In this document: positions 1-7,671 of the stretch, one piece after another
Position numbering within the stretch: position 1 is the stretch's first letter
How the letters are laid out: every line of letters starts with the position of its first letter
From: Candidatus Muiribacterium halophilum
GTDB lineage: Bacteria > Muiribacteriota > Muiribacteriia > Muiribacteriales > Muiribacteriaceae
Assembly: GCA_023228995.1 (NCBI GenBank)
Contig: JALOAD010000073.1
Location: forward strand, 1-12,795
Length of the DNA: 12,795 bases
Reading direction: 5' to 3'
Notes under the pieces: model-generated
What the model saw: the letters and a program-made list of their open reading frames with translations, nothing else
What the model was told of the DNA's origin: nothing
Databases searched by the model: none
Program-made: the position numbers and the translations under genes

Positions 1-172
1 ATACTTCGCAGTCGACAGGACCCGTAACAGATAATTTTGATATGCGAAAAAAAGTCTAAAACCTGCAAACTGAAAATTAAGTATTTATAAAAAAAAACTT
101 GACAAGTCAACACGGCATATGACAAGCTTTCAAAGATTTTCTAATTCCACATTGCTCTTCCTACTTCGCCAA

Positions 173-193
173 AAAATGTTCAGTGAACATTTT
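173..193. promoter_or_regulatory. Perfect 10-bp inverted repeat (operator-like or hairpin)
   Basis: Two perfect 10-base arms, AAAATGTTCA (173-182) and TGAACATTTT (184-193), flank a single G. As DNA it is a symmetric dyad of the kind bound by dimeric regulators. As RNA it would fold as a 9-bp stem with a 3-nt loop and T-rich sequence after it, so a weak terminator for a transcript entering from the left is an alternative. It lies about 220 bases upstream of the first gene, and the regulator is unknown. Confidence 0.4.
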
Positions 194-220
194 GATTTGT
201 TCTTTTGCCATTTCGCCACC

Positions 221-293
221 CTTATACCGCTTTCATACGCATTGCATACTGTTCTTATACAGCTTTAATACGCATTGCATACTGTTCTTATAC
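221..293. repeat. 33-bp tandem repeat, two copies plus a 7-bp third start
   Basis: Copy one is 221-253 and copy two 254-286; they differ at only two positions (C to A at unit positions 8 and 14). The first 7 bases of the unit, CTTATAC, recur at 287-293, after which the similarity fades into AT-rich sequence. The core ATACGCATTGCATACTGTTC is identical in both copies. Two abutting copies without spacers exclude a CRISPR array. The period is a multiple of three, but every frame crossing it meets stops nearby, so coding is doubtful. Confidence 0.85.
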
Positions 294-356
294 TGATTTT
301 TATATTGCTTATATTTCTTTTTTTATATAGTATATTATCAGTTTTTGTTTTTTTTG

Positions 357-386
357 TTGAAATTGCTAAAAAAAATTTGTTAGAAT
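357..386 (+). promoter_or_regulatory. Putative sigma70-type promoter of the diguanylate cyclase gene
   Basis: A -35-like TTGAAA (357-362) is separated by 18 bp from a -10-like TAGAAT (381-386). This would start transcription near 393 and give a ~20-nt leader that includes a weak Shine-Dalgarno (TAGG, 405-408) before the ATG at 414. A perfect TATAAT at 395-400 lies even closer to the gene but has no suitable -35. The surroundings are so AT-rich that chance matches are likely. Confidence 0.4.
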
Positions 387-413
387 ACGATATATATAAT
401 ATAGTAGGTAAAT

Positions 414-2600
414 ATGAAAAAAACTAATTATTTTGAAGATGACAATATTCGTTTTTCTATGAAACAAAAGCTTATGATACTATTCCTTATTGTTGGAATA
501 GTTCCTCTTATGACTCTAGGTTATTTTGCTTATACTTCTCAAAAACAAGTTATTAGAGATCAGATAATTGATTCTAGTAAGAGAATTTCTGTGGTTTTGG
601 CTCAGGAACTTAATGAAAAAATTATTACTGCTCATAAAATGCTTAAATCTACTTCAAAACTTCCTAGTCTTCAAACTGGTAATTTTGGTGAAGAAGAAAA
701 AACAATTCTTAGAACTACTCTTAATAATTTTACTATTTTTAAAAACCTTTATTTTGTTGATTCGAGAGGAAGTAAGGGTATCGCTGCTGTAAATAAAGGT
801 GGAAGCAAAGTTGTAAAACAGCTTTCTGAAATTGATGATATTGATCCTAATGTCCTTAAATATTGGTATTTTGGTTCGGTTAGGGGTAGTAATGTTAATA
901 ATGGTTTTTATTCAGATGTTTATTTTGATAAAGAAACTGGTTTTCCTATGCAGGTTATGGGAGTATATGTTAGAAATAATCTTCTTAAACCTGTGGGTAT
1001 TTTAATTGCAGAAATTTCTCTTACTGAAGTTTGGGAAGCTGTTAAAAGGGTGAATTTTGGTAAAACTGGATTTGCATTTGTAATTGATGAAAAAACAGGT
1101 TTTCTTATTGCTCATTCAAATGAAGAAAAATTTGATTCAAAAACTAAATATATTGATAATGATAAAATAAATGAGTTAAAAAAACTTGGAGATGGTGGCA
1201 GAGTTTTTATTAATTCTATTACTCCTAAATTTGCTTCTTATGTTAGTACAGAACTTTTTAAAGATGATCTTGTTCGTACAGGTGGATTTTTTTCTCCTAC
1301 TTGGGGTGTTGTTATTGAACAGACTGAAAGAGAAGCTTTTCAGCCTGCTAGAGAATTAATGAAAAAATTTATGTATGTGGTTACTGTTTTTATGTTGTTT
1401 TCTATTGCTCTTGGTGTTGTTTTTTCTCATGGTATAACTAGGCAGCTTAAAATGCTTCATAAAGTAGCTTTAAGTATTGCAGGGGGTGATCTTTCTCAGG
1501 AACTTCATATTGATTCTGGTGATGAAATTGGAGAGCTTGCTAAATCTTTTGATAAAATGAGAAAAAATCTTAAAAAGAAAATGAGTGATCTTAAAATTCT
1601 TTATGAAATTTCTCAGACAATAAGTGCTGTTCTTGATTATAAAGAACTTTTGAGTGAAATTATGGATATTTCTATAAATGTGCTTGAAGCGGAAAAAGGT
1701 TCAATAATGCTTTTTGATGATGAAACTGAAATGCTTAAGATTGAAGCTTCTTATGGCTTGCCTGAGGATATAATTAGAGATACACTTATAAATCCTAATC
1801 GTGGTATTGTTGGTTGGGTTATTCGCACTGGAAAACCTCTTCTTATTTACGATACTATGAAAGAAGCTGGTTTTGAAAAAATGAAAGGTAGAAAAGCTGA
1901 GAGCGGAACTCTTATGTCTGCTCCTTTAAAAGTTAAAGATAAATTAATTGGAGTTATAAATATTAGTAAATCTATACCTAATACATATAATGATAGTGAT
2001 AGAGACCTTTTTGAAGCTATTGCTTTACAGGCTGCTATTGCTATAGATAAAGCTATTCTTTATAGACTTGCTATTACAGATGGACTTACAAAACTTTATA
2101 TTCATAGATATTTCCAACAGAGGCTTGATGAAGAACTTCAGAGAGCTAAAAGGTATTCAAAACCTTTATCATTTTTAATGATGGATATTGATCATTTTAA
2201 AATATTCAATGATACTTATGGTCATCAGGTTGGCGATAGAGTGTTAAAAATTGTTGCTAGACTTGTTGAAAAAAGTGTTAGAGATGTTGATATTCCAGCT
2301 AGATATGGTGGAGAAGAATTTTCAGTTATACTTCCTGAACTTACGACTGAAGAAGCGAGAGTCCCTGCTGAAAGAATTAGAAAGAACATAGAAACTTATG
2401 ATTTTTATGTTGAGGATAAAATTGTTCCTATAACTGTTAGTCTTGGTGTGTCAACATATCCATATCATGCGGAAGAAAAGGTAGATCTTATAGAAGCTGC
2501 TGATAATGCTATGTATTATTCTAAAGAAACAGGCAGAAATAAATATTCTGTTTTTTCTCCTGAGCTTTTGAAAAAATTAAAAGAGCTTAAAAGTAAATAA
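414..2600 (+). CDS. Membrane diguanylate cyclase (dCache-HAMP-GAF-GGDEF)
   Basis: A predicted inner-membrane sensor that makes cyclic di-GMP from two GTP. A short cytoplasmic N-terminus leads to a transmembrane helix at ~19-41, an extracytoplasmic dCache-type sensor at ~42-318 and a second helix at ~319-341. A HAMP linker (~342-393), a GAF domain (~404-547) and a C-terminal GGDEF domain (~553-715) follow. The active-site signature is GGEEF at 632-636, with metal/substrate residues D591-I-D593, the N599-D600 region and GHxxGD at 603-608. An RxxD motif (R623-D626) sits five residues before GGEEF, the normal place of the inhibitory I-site, so the enzyme is probably both active and product-inhibited. 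The ATG at 414 gives a natural membrane-protein N-terminus; the ribosome-binding site is weak. It is separated by 72 nt from the phosphodiesterase gene. Family and activity are well supported; the ligand of the Cache and GAF domains is unknown. Confidence 0.93.
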   Translation: MKKTNYFEDDNIRFSMKQKLMILFLIVGIVPLMTLGYFAYTSQKQVIRDQIIDSSKRISVVLAQELNEKIITAHKMLKSTSKLPSLQTGNFGEEEKTILRTTLNNFTIFKNLYFVDSRGSKGIAAVNKGGSKVVKQLSEIDDIDPNVLKYWYFGSVRGSNVNNGFYSDVYFDKETGFPMQVMGVYVRNNLLKPVGILIAEISLTEVWEAVKRVNFGKTGFAFVIDEKTGFLIAHSNEEKFDSKTKYIDNDKINELKKLGDGGRVFINSITPKFASYVSTELFKDDLVRTGGFFSPTWGVVIEQTEREAFQPARELMKKFMYVVTVFMLFSIALGVVFSHGITRQLKMLHKVALSIAGGDLSQELHIDSGDEIGELAKSFDKMRKNLKKKMSDLKILYEISQTISAVLDYKELLSEIMDISINVLEAEKGSIMLFDDETEMLKIEASYGLPEDIIRDTLINPNRGIVGWVIRTGKPLLIYDTMKEAGFEKMKGRKAESGTLMSAPLKVKDKLIGVINISKSIPNTYNDSDRDLFEAIALQAAIAIDKAILYRLAITDGLTKLYIHRYFQQRLDEELQRAKRYSKPLSFLMMDIDHFKIFNDTYGHQVGDRVLKIVARLVEKSVRDVDIPARYGGEEFSVILPELTTEEARVPAERIRKNIETYDFYVEDKIVPITVSLGVSTYPYHAEEKVDLIEAADNAMYYSKETGRNKYSVFSPELLKKLKELKSK

Positions 2601-2625
2601 GTAGTGTATTAAAAAATATAAGTTT

Positions 2626-2652
2626 AATGATGCATCTCTTTGTTGTGTCATT
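2626..2652 (+). other. Imperfect hairpin between cyclase and phosphodiesterase genes
   Basis: Arms AATGATGCA (2626-2634) and TGTGTCATT (2644-2652) can pair over 9 bp, two of them G-U, around a 9-nt loop. Only TATT follows rather than a clear T-run, so it is a poor intrinsic terminator. It may be an mRNA-processing or stability element just ahead of the ribosome-binding site AGAGGA at 2658-2663, or chance. Confidence 0.25.
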
Positions 2653-2672
2653 TATTCAGAGGATTCAAATAA

Positions 2673-4133
2673 ATGAAATTTTTGTTTTTTATAATAGCTA
2701 GTCTATTAAATACTGGTATATGGTTATTTGTTTCTGAGGGTCTTAAATCAGGAAGAGGATTTTTCAGTATATCTGTTTTATTGCTATTTAGTATGCTTTC
2801 GGGTTTGTATTTTTTTAGAAAAAAATTATTATTTCAGGAAAACATTTTTTTAATAATAATATATTTTAATGTTATTCTTTTTTTCCTTTTTGTATTAATT
2901 AATCTTGAAAGTGTTTATCATAGAATTCTTGTTACTATGATGTTTTTTTTACTTTCTGTTTATTCTGTTTATTCAAAAAAACAAGATACAAAAGATTATG
3001 TTGTTATGAAAAGTCTTCTTGATAGAAAAATTCAAGAACTTGGTGAGCTTCATAATATTAGTAATGCTATAAATAGTGTGCTTGATCTTGAATTGCTTCT
3101 TGATATGGTACTTTCTGTTACAGTTGATGTTTTAAAAGTTGGAAGAGTAAGTCTTTTTCTTTTTGATGAAAAAAAGGAAAATCTTGTGCTTAAAATAAGT
3201 AAAGGTCTTGATAGAGAATTAGTTAATAATCTTACTATTCCGATTGGTCAGGGTATTATTGGTAAAGTCGCTGTAGAAGGAAACCCTCTTTTAATTAAAG
3301 ATATAGAAAGAGAACTTGATGGTGAAAAAAAGTCTCAAAAAAACGATAAATATTCAAACAAATCGTTTTTATGCGTTCCTTTAAAGATTAAAAATGAGAT
3401 AATTGGTGTTTTAAGTGTTAATAACAAAGAAAATAATGAAATATTCAATGAAAACGATTTAGAACTTCTCATTATATTGTCTAGTCAGATTGCTGTAGCA
3501 ATTGAAAATGCTAATCTTTATGATAATATGAAAGATTCTTATAAGACTACAATACTTGCTTTGTCAAATGCTCTTGATGCAAAAGATAGTTATACTGGTG
3601 GACATTCTTCTCAGGTTACAAAATATGCAATTCCTATTGCTGAATATTTGGGGTACAATAAAAAACAGTTAGAAAGGCTTGAGTATGCAAGTCTTCTTCA
3701 TGATATTGGAAAAATTGGTATTATTGAAAATATATTGAATAAAAACGGTAGACTCACTGATGATGAGTTTTCAATAATTAAAAAACATCCTGTTATTGGT
3801 GCAGATATTTTACAAAGTGTAAATTTTCTTGAAGATATTGTTCCTATTGTTAAATATCATCATGAAAGATGGGATGGTCATGGATATCCAGAAGGTCTTA
3901 AAGGTGAGGAAATACCACTTGGTGCAAGGATAATAGCAGTTGCTGATACTTTTGACGCTATGACTTCTGATAGACCTTATAGAGAAGGTCTTCCTGCGAA
4001 GATTGCAAAGGCTGAAATTGAAAAATGTTCAGGTACTCAGTTTGATCCTGTTGTTGCTAAAGCTTTTTTAAAACTCTTTGATGAAGGAAAGATTATTGTT
4101 GAAAAATATGATTTCAAAAACAGGTGGCTTTAA
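2673..4133 (+). CDS. Membrane c-di-GMP phosphodiesterase (GAF-HD-GYP)
   Basis: A predicted membrane enzyme that hydrolyses cyclic di-GMP, countering the cyclase encoded upstream. About four hydrophobic helices occupy residues ~1-100, followed by a short helical linker, a GAF domain (~130-285) and an HD-GYP domain (~288-480). Visible catalytic features are H311, the H343-D344 pair with K347 (HDIGKIG), H372, H396-H397 and D425. The signature HHERWDGHGYP occupies 396-406, with GYP at 404-406, and RPYR is at 434-437. All the usual metal ligands I look for are present, so it should be active. The ATG at 2673 is fixed by AGAGGA nine bases upstream. The stop codon shares its final A with the tatD start (TAATG), implying translational coupling. 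Its GAF domain resembles that of the phosphatase encoded at 7668-9935. The family is firm; the signal sensed is not known. Confidence 0.93.
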   Translation: MKFLFFIIASLLNTGIWLFVSEGLKSGRGFFSISVLLLFSMLSGLYFFRKKLLFQENIFLIIIYFNVILFFLFVLINLESVYHRILVTMMFFLLSVYSVYSKKQDTKDYVVMKSLLDRKIQELGELHNISNAINSVLDLELLLDMVLSVTVDVLKVGRVSLFLFDEKKENLVLKISKGLDRELVNNLTIPIGQGIIGKVAVEGNPLLIKDIERELDGEKKSQKNDKYSNKSFLCVPLKIKNEIIGVLSVNNKENNEIFNENDLELLIILSSQIAVAIENANLYDNMKDSYKTTILALSNALDAKDSYTGGHSSQVTKYAIPIAEYLGYNKKQLERLEYASLLHDIGKIGIIENILNKNGRLTDDEFSIIKKHPVIGADILQSVNFLEDIVPIVKYHHERWDGHGYPEGLKGEEIPLGARIIAVADTFDAMTSDRPYREGLPAKIAKAEIEKCSGTQFDPVVAKAFLKLFDEGKIIVEKYDFKNRWL

Positions 4134-4891
4134 TGTTTATTGATAGTCATGCTCATCTTCAAAATGAACAGTTTGACAATGATATTGAAATTGTTTACAA
4201 AAAATCACTAGATAATTCTGTTGGAAGAATAATAAATATTGGTTATGATTTAAATTCCTGTAAAAAAACAATTGAGATTATAAATCGTTTTGAACATATA
4301 TGGGGTACAGTTGGAATGCATCCTCATGATGCTATAAATTATAATAAAAATTTTGAAGAGAACTTATTTTTGTTTTTTGCCGATAAAAAGATTATAGGTC
4401 TTGGAGAAATTGGTCTTGATTATTTTAAAGAGTATTCTCCGATTGATATTCAGAAGAAAGTTTTTATAAAACAGCTTGAAATTGCTAAAGAAAAAGAGCT
4501 TCCAGTTGTTATACATTGTCGTGATGCGTATGATGATTGTTATGAAATTTTAAAATCTCATAATGTCTCAAAAGGTGTTATGCATTGTTTTTCTGGCGAT
4601 GAAAAAGAAGTTGAAAGATTTCTTTCGCTAGGATTTTATATTTCTTTTACTGGAACTGTGACTTTTAGAAAAAACGATCTCAAAGCTGTTAAAGCTACAC
4701 CGGTAGATAGATTGCTTCTTGAAACAGATTGTCCTTATATGACACCAGTTCCTTTTAGAGGAAAGAGAAATGATCCTTCATATATACCGATTATTGCACA
4801 AAAAATTGCTTCTGTGCATAAGGTTGATGTTTTAGAAATAGAGGAGAAGACTACAGAAAATGTTTATAGATTATTTAAGAGGTTAAGTTAA
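4133..4891 (+). CDS. tatD: TatD family metal-dependent deoxyribonuclease
   Basis: A 252-residue TIM-barrel hydrolase of the TatD family, cytoplasmic metal-dependent nucleases linked to 3'-5' DNA degradation and repair. Metal and signature motifs are all present: SHAHL with H6 and H8, GEIGLDY with E92, HCRDA with H128, MHCFSG with H151, and LETDCPYMTPVPFRG with D199. Length is typical for the family. I chose the ATG at 4133, giving the usual MFIDSHAHL beginning, rather than a GTG at 4124. AGGTGG at 4122-4127 is five bases before this ATG and would overlap the GTG itself. Both ends are 1-nt TAATG overlaps, with the HD-GYP gene upstream and the PilZ gene downstream, so it is in one transcription unit with c-di-GMP genes. 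The functional link is not obvious and may be only shared expression. Confidence 0.93.
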   Translation: MFIDSHAHLQNEQFDNDIEIVYKKSLDNSVGRIINIGYDLNSCKKTIEIINRFEHIWGTVGMHPHDAINYNKNFEENLFLFFADKKIIGLGEIGLDYFKEYSPIDIQKKVFIKQLEIAKEKELPVVIHCRDAYDDCYEILKSHNVSKGVMHCFSGDEKEVERFLSLGFYISFTGTVTFRKNDLKAVKATPVDRLLLETDCPYMTPVPFRGKRNDPSYIPIIAQKIASVHKVDVLEIEEKTTENVYRLFKRLS

Positions 4892-5580
4892 TGGCTGATG
4901 GCGAACATCTTGAAAAACTTGAATCTGGTTTAAATATTCTTGTAGAAGTCAAGTCTGGACTTTTTCGTGGCAATTATCTTTCAAGAATATCTAAATTGGA
5001 CAAAAAAGAAATATTTATAGAATCTCCAGAAGATAAAAGTGGTCAGGAAATTAAATTCTGGGCTAAAACTCTTATATTTTTGAGTTTTTTCAGAGAAAAT
5101 GAACCTGGTGCTATATATGAGTTTTCTGCTCATATTGCAAGAGTAGAGGAAGGGGTAAAAAAGACAATTGTTGTTGACATACCTGAATCTATAGAAAGAA
5201 TACAGAGAAGAAATTATGTTAGAGTTGATTTGAGATTACCGTTTTATTTTCAGGGCTTATCGCTTGAAGATAACAACACTCCTTTAAGTCCTTTAAGAAA
5301 AGGTTATATTATGGATGTTTCTGGTGGTGGTGTATTTTTAAGAACTTCTGAAAAACTCGAAAAAGATCAGATTGTAAGAACAAAATTTGATTTAGGTGAT
5401 GAAAATTTTGAAATTGATGCAAAAATAGTTAGAGTTATAGAAAATAAACGGGGAACTTCTTTTATGTATAAATATGGTGTGCTTTTTGATGATATTGTTG
5501 ATATGATAAGAAGAAGAATTATAGGATATGTTTTTGAAATTGAAAGAAATAATATAAGAAAACAAAAAGAGGTTTTTTAA
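4891..5580 (+). CDS. YcgR-like PilZ-domain c-di-GMP receptor
   Basis: A 229-residue soluble protein with an N-terminal YcgR-N/PilZN-like beta domain (~10-100) and a C-terminal PilZ domain (~103-222). The c-di-GMP-binding signatures are intact: RxxxR as R107-N-Y-V-R111 within QRRNYVRVDL, and DxSxxG as D142-V-S-G-G-G147. YcgR-type proteins respond to c-di-GMP by acting on the flagellar motor or on surface and secretion machinery; no flagellar gene is present here, so the output is open. A good ribosome-binding site AAGAGG (4877-4882) lies eight bases upstream. The start overlaps the tatD stop and its stop overlaps the dut start, each by one base. It is the only evident c-di-GMP effector in the window, next to a cyclase and a phosphodiesterase. 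Confidence 0.9.
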   Translation: MADGEHLEKLESGLNILVEVKSGLFRGNYLSRISKLDKKEIFIESPEDKSGQEIKFWAKTLIFLSFFRENEPGAIYEFSAHIARVEEGVKKTIVVDIPESIERIQRRNYVRVDLRLPFYFQGLSLEDNNTPLSPLRKGYIMDVSGGGVFLRTSEKLEKDQIVRTKFDLGDENFEIDAKIVRVIENKRGTSFMYKYGVLFDDIVDMIRRRIIGYVFEIERNNIRKQKEVF

Positions 5581-6017
5581 TGAAAATAAATGTGAAATTA
5601 CTTACAAACGATAAAGAATTTATGCCGCAGATTATGTCAAAAAAAGCTGTGGGAGCTGATCTTAAAGCATGTATAAATGAAGATATAATAATAAAGTCTA
5701 TGAATACTGCTGTTGTAGGTACTGGTATTTCTATTGAACTTCCTGAAAAATATGAAGCTCAAATAAGACCAAGAAGTGGTCTTGCTTTTAAAAATAGCAT
5801 AACAGTTCTAAATACTCCAGGTACAATAGATCCTGATTATCGTGGAGAAATAAAAGTAATTCTTATAAATCTTGGTAAACAGGATTTTGTTGTTAAAAGA
5901 GGTATGAGAATAGCTCAAATGATTATTAATAAAGTTGAAATTCCATGTTTTGAAATAGTTGATGATCTATCTGTAACTGATAGGGGGCATGGAGGATTTG
6001 GTCATACTGGGATATAA
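5580..6017 (+). CDS. dut: dUTP pyrophosphatase (dUTPase)
   Basis: A 145-residue trimeric-type dUTPase, hydrolysing dUTP to dUMP and pyrophosphate to keep uracil out of DNA and supply dUMP for thymidylate. The five conserved motifs are visible: VGADL (24-28), RPRSGLA (63-69), NTPGTIDPDYRGE (78-90, with catalytic D84 and Y87), RGMRIAQ (107-113) and the C-terminal lid RGHGGFGHTG (135-144). The lid has His where Ser is common and motif 1 has Ala-Asp where Tyr-Asp or Met-Asp is common, both conservative enough for activity. AGAGG at 5568-5572 is seven bases before the ATG, which overlaps the preceding stop by one base. It is the last gene of the first cluster; a new promoter follows within 61 bases. 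Confidence 0.95.
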   Translation: MKINVKLLTNDKEFMPQIMSKKAVGADLKACINEDIIIKSMNTAVVGTGISIELPEKYEAQIRPRSGLAFKNSITVLNTPGTIDPDYRGEIKVILINLGKQDFVVKRGMRIAQMIINKVEIPCFEIVDDLSVTDRGHGGFGHTGI

Positions 6018-6062
6018 AAATACATATTTTTTTGTTTTTATTAGTTTTCAGCTATGAATATG

Positions 6063-6071
6063 TGATATAAT
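6063..6071 (+). promoter_or_regulatory. Extended -10 promoter for a likely leaderless histidine kinase mRNA
   Basis: A perfect TATAAT (6066-6071) is preceded by TGA (6063-6065), matching the extended -10 form TGn-TATAAT. No good -35 is seen at 16-18 bp spacing. The kinase ATG begins at 6079, seven bases after the -10, which is where transcription would start. No purine-rich ribosome-binding sequence lies ahead of the ATG. Confidence 0.6.
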
Positions 6072-6078
6072 CTTATTT

Positions 6079-7671
6079 ATGATAATTTCTAAAGATGAAC
6101 TCTTAAAAGAGAATATTCAATTAAAGCAGTCATTAGAGACTCTTTTTATAAATTTTAATAAGTTAAGTCAAAAACTTATACATTCAAGTGATTTAGATGA
6201 GACTCTTGATGCATTATTTGATCTTTGTGCTGATATTTTTCCGCATGAAGAAATTGGTGTATTTCTTCTTAAACAGGAATTTGAACTTGAAAGATATAGA
6301 AATCTTCCAGATGAAAGTTATATGGAAATAACTGATATTCAAGAAGAAGAAATATTTGATTGGGTAATACTTCAAAATAAAAAAATCGTTCTTAAAAGAA
6401 AATATAAAAAAGGTTCATATATATTACTTCCTCTTACTATTAGAAATAATTCAATAGGTATAATGCTTTTAGGTACTTCTTTGACTCAGGATGAACTTAC
6501 TCTTGAATCTCAGGATATTCTTTCTATGATATCTGCTCAAGTTGCTGTAGCTATTGATAATTCAAGATTGTATTCTTCTCTTGAAGATAAAAACAGAAAA
6601 CTTGATAATATAAAGAATTATATGGGAAATATTATACAGAGTTTTAATGAGGGAATTATTGTAATAGATAGTGATTATACTGTTACTACTATGAATGAAG
6701 CTGCTGAAAACTATTTAAGTATAACTAAAAAACAAATGATGCTTAAAAATATAAAATCCTGTATGAATAACTGGATGACGCCTATATTTTTTGAAAAAAT
6801 AGATAATGCACTTAAGAGTGTTTCTGTTACGAATCATACAGTTGATTTAGATAATAAATATCTTAAGTTTTTTTTTATTCCGCTTATGGGAATTCATAAA
6901 AATATAATTGGTATAATAATACATATTGAGGATATGACTACAAGTATTGAACTTGAAAGACTTAAAGAAATTGATGATTTTAAAAATCAGATAATATCTA
7001 ATGTTTCTCATGAGTTAAAAACTCCTTTAACTTCTATAAAAGCTTATACTGAAACTATTATAGATATGGTAAAAGAAGAAAAATCTGTTAAAGATAAAAA
7101 AAATTATATTGAATTTTTAAGTGTAATTTCATCCGAATCTGAAAGACTTCTTAATATAATTGTTGATATACTTGATACTTCAAAACTTGAATCTGGTAAA
7201 GTAAATCTTAATTTAACTCAAATTTCTATAAAAGATATTATTGATAGAATTGTAACTGGTCTTGAAGGATTTATAAAAGAAAAAAATATTATTATTGAAA
7301 AATTATATTCAGATGAACAAGATTATATTATAAATATTGATCAAACTAAAATAGAACAGGTATTTTATAATATAATTAGCAATGCTATAAAGTATAATGT
7401 TAAAGAAGGAAAGATTATATTTGATATTAAAAAAACATCAAAAAACATTGTTATAACAGTTAAAGATACTGGTGTTGGAATAGATAAGAAAAATCTAAAA
7501 AATGTTTTTGATAAGTTTTTTCGTGAAGATACGGAAGCTACAAAAGAAGCTGGTGGATTTGGTCTTGGTTTGAATATTGTTAAAAATATAATAATGTTGC
7601 ATAAGGGAAAGATTAATATTGATTCAATAAAAGATAAAGGAACTGAGATAATTATAAAATTACCATTATGA
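6079..7671 (+). CDS. Soluble sensor histidine kinase (GAF-PAS-HisKA-HATPase)
   Basis: A 530-residue kinase without transmembrane helices, so it should sense a cytoplasmic signal. A short helical N-terminus is followed by a GAF domain (~28-165), a linker, a PAS-like domain (~182-290), the dimerisation/phosphoacceptor domain (~298-370) and the ATPase domain (~415-530). The H-box FKNQIISNVSHELKTPLTS has phosphoacceptor H311. The N-box (N431, N435), G1 box DTGVGI (463-468), F-box FDKFFR (477-482) and G2 box GGFGLGLNI (492-500) are intact. The start codon lacks a Shine-Dalgarno and directly follows an extended -10 element. Its stop overlaps the next start (ATGA, 4 nt), so it is coupled to the phosphatase gene. 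The nearest possible phospho-acceptor is the lone receiver two genes downstream. Family assignment is firm; the partner is inferred. Confidence 0.92.
   Translation: MIISKDELLKENIQLKQSLETLFINFNKLSQKLIHSSDLDETLDALFDLCADIFPHEEIGVFLLKQEFELERYRNLPDESYMEITDIQEEEIFDWVILQNKKIVLKRKYKKGSYILLPLTIRNNSIGIMLLGTSLTQDELTLESQDILSMISAQVAVAIDNSRLYSSLEDKNRKLDNIKNYMGNIIQSFNEGIIVIDSDYTVTTMNEAAENYLSITKKQMMLKNIKSCMNNWMTPIFFEKIDNALKSVSVTNHTVDLDNKYLKFFFIPLMGIHKNIIGIIIHIEDMTTSIELERLKEIDDFKNQIISNVSHELKTPLTSIKAYTETIIDMVKEEKSVKDKKNYIEFLSVISSESERLLNIIVDILDTSKLESGKVNLNLTQISIKDIIDRIVTGLEGFIKEKNIIIEKLYSDEQDYIINIDQTKIEQVFYNIISNAIKYNVKEGKIIFDIKKTSKNIVITVKDTGVGIDKKNLKNVFDKFFREDTEATKEAGGFGLGLNIVKNIIMLHKGKINIDSIKDKGTEIIIKLPL

Larger units (their letters stand above)
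1..413. other. Gene-free upstream region with repeats and atypical base composition
   Basis: No frame on either strand gives a convincing protein across this stretch; all are interrupted by stops. The first ~290 bases are visibly richer in G and C (for example the segment around positions 8-30) than the rest of the window, while 295-413 is extremely AT-rich and promoter-like. It contains a short inverted repeat TTGAC-AA-GTCAA at 99-110, a longer inverted repeat at 173-193, a 33-bp tandem repeat at 221-293 and a putative promoter at 357-386. On the minus strand a 16-codon frame (211 down to 161) follows an AGGGTGG-like ribosome-binding sequence, but nothing else supports it. The region could be a decayed gene or mobile-element remnant, or a regulatory region; I cannot identify a source. 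Confidence 0.6.

Noticed and set aside
99-127. Promoter using TTGACA at 99-104
   Set aside because: No -10-like hexamer lies at 16-18 bp spacing, and no gene starts nearby.
221-293. Possible CRISPR array
   Set aside because: The units abut without spacers and there are only two full copies; no cas gene is nearby.
568-792. 74-codon + strand open frame inside the diguanylate cyclase gene
   Set aside because: It is an out-of-frame Leu/Ile-rich shadow of a well-supported protein, with no ribosome-binding site or recognisable domain.
4124-4132. GTG at 4124 as the tatD start
   Set aside because: It would overlap the only ribosome-binding sequence (AGGTGG); the ATG at 4133 gives the canonical MFIDSHAHL start with proper spacing.
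6018-6046. Intrinsic terminator after dut
   Set aside because: There is a T-rich run (around 6026-6039) but no stable stem before it; only distant, short CATAT/ATATG pairing was found.
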